Source of the DNA: Polyangiaceae bacterium
GTDB taxonomy: Bacteria > Myxococcota_A > Polyangia > Polyangiales > Polyangiaceae
NCBI GenBank assembly: GCA_029261965.1
Contig: JAJDAH010000066.1
Span: 1-40,811 of the forward strand
Direction of reading: 5' to 3'
DNA length: 40,811 nucleotides
Position numbers and translations under genes: made by a program. The stretch's first letter is position 1, and the number at the start of each line of letters is the position of its first letter. Positions 39,426 to 40,811 of this stretch are shown one piece after another. Under the pieces are notes generated by a model, which worked only from the letters and a program-made list of their open reading frames with translations, did no database searches and was not told where the DNA came from.

Positions 39426-40811
39426 TCAGTCTCTTGTGGCTTGCGTTTCGGTGGCGAATAGTTGCCGCAGGTTCCAGGCCTGAAGAAACAACTTGCGCTC
39501 GGCCTTCTTCAGCGAATCCCGCCCCATGCCGATGAAAAATGCGGGTAGAGCGGCGAAAGAAAGCGCGACCCAGGCAAACGCGATGATCGTGCCCTGTTCC
39601 GGGAGGTTGAGCGCGCGAGGGTGGAGGATGAGCTGCCCGGCTTCGAAGGTCCACGCCGGCGGATACAGCGCGAGGTATTCGAGCCCGAAGGGGAGGAGCA
39701 CACCGGTAGTGACGAATGCGGCGTACACTCGGCGCTCGCTCTTCGTCGTCCCGGTGGCGTGCAAAGCGACTGCGGCGGAAGCCAAGGTCGGGACGATCAC
39801 GAATGGTCCCGCCCAGGCGCTGGCGACGACGAGCAACGCGGCGGTCAGCAGACCAAGGATGCTCGTCTCCAAGATGCGGCGTTCGTAGCTTTGCCCCATC
39901 CGATACGCCTGCGCGATGCACAGCAGGCACAGCACGGTGATTATCGAAATTGCCCACCAGTCGCGAATCCCCACGGCTAGGGCGAAGGGCCAGCCGGCGA
40001 GAAGCGTGGAGTACCCGAACGCTCCGAGACGGGCGTTCTTGCGGAAAACGCGTCTCTCCTCCGCTCGGTATTCGGCCGCGGCCTCCGGTGGCATCTCCCC
40101 ACCTTCGACGACGAGCTCCACCAGTAGCTTCTGCGCCTCGTGGCTCTCCGGGTCGAGCGCCATGGCTCTGACGACTTCGCGCATCGTTTCGACTTGACCA
40201 CCCTCTCGAGAATCATCCTGCTGCAGACGACGGCGCACGGTCTTGACGTGCTCGGCGGCGAGCGAGCGGCGAAGATCTCGGTCTCGATCGCCGGCCAGGT
40301 AGCTCTCGACGGCCTCGGCGAGCTCGCTAGCGGACTGGAACCGTTTGGCGGGATCGGCTGCGGTCGCTCGAACGCAGATTTCATCGAGCTCTGGCGGCAC
40401 GTCGGAGGCCACGTCGGACGGTCGCCGCTCGGGGCATTCTGCGGCGAGCGCCAGGATTTCCATCGAGTTCTGTCCGTCGCGGAACCGATCCCGAGTCAGT
40501 ATCTCGTAGAGTGTCGCGCCGAGCGAAAACACGTCGGCCCGCGCATCGACCTCGGACTGTCGCCCTCGGACCTGCTCGGGTGGCATGTAGACGGCCGTGC
40601 CTACGTACTCACCTTGAGCGGTCAACATCACGTCAGATCCCGGATCGATTTGAGACTGACCCAGGGCGTCCGCTCCGAGGGGCGCGCCGTCATCGGCGGT
40701 GGTATCCACCGGAGGGGCGTCGAGCACTTTGGCGATGCCCCAGTCGAGCAAATGAACTTCGCCGAAGCGACCGAGCATGATGTTTGCCGGTTTGATGTCG
40801 CGGTGAATCAC
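39426..40811 (-). CDS. Ser/Thr protein kinase with C-terminal multi-pass membrane domain (5' end outside window)
   Basis: The fragment enters the window at the catalytic loop, so the N-lobe and ATP loop lie beyond the edge. In the fragment: HRDIKPAN (3-10, with catalytic Asp5, Lys7 and Asn10), DWG at 23-25 in place of DFG, the activation end VGTAVYMPPEQ (70-80) and ADVFSLGATLYE (92-103). A Glu/Arg-rich linker with helical repeats follows (about 170-245), then about six transmembrane helices (from GAFGYSTLLAGWPFALAVG to WVALSFAALPAFFIG) and a short cytoplasmic end. DWG is common in this kinase subfamily and does not by itself mean inactivity. An acidic 30-residue insert lies in the activation loop. 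Hanks-type kinase signalling at the membrane; partner unknown. Confidence 0.93.
   Translation of the reverse strand: MIHRDIKPANIMLGRFGEVHLLDWGIAKVLDAPPVDTTADDGAPLGADALGQSQIDPGSDVMLTAQGEYVGTAVYMPPEQVRGRQSEVDARADVFSLGATLYEILTRDRFRDGQNSMEILALAAECPERRPSDVASDVPPELDEICVRATAADPAKRFQSASELAEAVESYLAGDRDRDLRRSLAAEHVKTVRRRLQQDDSREGGQVETMREVVRAMALDPESHEAQKLLVELVVEGGEMPPEAAAEYRAEERRVFRKNARLGAFGYSTLLAGWPFALAVGIRDWWAISIITVLCLLCIAQAYRMGQSYERRILETSILGLLTAALLVVASAWAGPFVIVPTLASAAVALHATGTTKSERRVYAAFVTTGVLLPFGLEYLALYPPAWTFEAGQLILHPRALNLPEQGTIIAFAWVALSFAALPAFFIGMGRDSLKKAERKLFLQAWNLRQLFATETQATRD

Noticed and set aside
40737-40745. DWG instead of DFG taken as a sign of a dead kinase
   Set aside because: The catalytic HRDIKPAN and the metal-binding Asp are present, and DWG is common in this bacterial kinase subfamily.

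Overview
The window reads as chromosomal DNA of a myxobacterium, most likely of the Polyangia (Sorangium/Polyangiales-like). The signs are very high GC with strong G/C third-position bias, many secreted lipoproteins with long Gly/Thr/Ser-rich linkers after the lipobox, Cys-rich repeat proteins of the Dickkopf-N-like and Myxococcus-Cys-rich (DUF4215-like) kinds, Ser/Thr kinases at both edges, and ECF sigma factors with unusual tails. No rRNA, tRNA, CRISPR array, transposase or phage gene was seen. All assignments come from reading motifs by eye; no database search was run.

Left part (1-10772): the tail of a membrane protein, possibly a kinase, is followed by a minus-strand operon of three consecutive large ClpB-like double-AAA+ ATPases (9526 to 423), joined by a 3-bp gap and a 4-bp stop/start overlap. 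All three have a degenerate first AAA module (no normal Walker-B glutamate, no arginine fingers) and an intact second module that has lost the GYVG pore loop. None has a Clp-N or middle domain. The two upstream proteins carry roughly 350-residue C-terminal extensions that look like class I release factor (RF2) without the GGQ domain. This is the best candidate for an undescribed system. A 15-bp tandem repeat lies just upstream of the operon, in the region shared with a divergent TPR membrane protein.

Middle (10782-20102): a sirtuin gene overlaps a lipoprotein esterase gene. Then come a secreted alpha/beta hydrolase, a membrane-anchored ECF sigma factor, a divergent M13 (PepO/neprilysin-type) metallopeptidase lipoprotein, a Gly-rich/Cys-rich lipoprotein and a von Willebrand A lipoprotein. 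A decayed acyl-CoA metabolism remnant follows: a B12-binding mutase tail and a 3-hydroxyacyl-CoA dehydrogenase with frameshift and deletion.

Right part (20103-40811): a four-gene translationally coupled operon encodes three beta-propeller-like lipoproteins (two clear tandem paralogues) and an outer-membrane protein. Next come a GT-C-like membrane protein and a CPBP intramembrane protease, then a divergent glutathione S-transferase gene followed by a truncated ECF sigma gene fused out of frame to a 5'-truncated outer-membrane protein gene. Two Cys-repeat lipoproteins follow on the plus strand. On the minus strand are a PHP-domain metallohydrolase, a PQQ-type sugar dehydrogenase-like lipoprotein, a PPC/DUF4215-like lipoprotein and a membrane Ser/Thr kinase cut by the window end. 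Most of the window is therefore cell-envelope and signalling accessory content; the ATPase trio is the main predicted cytoplasmic machine.
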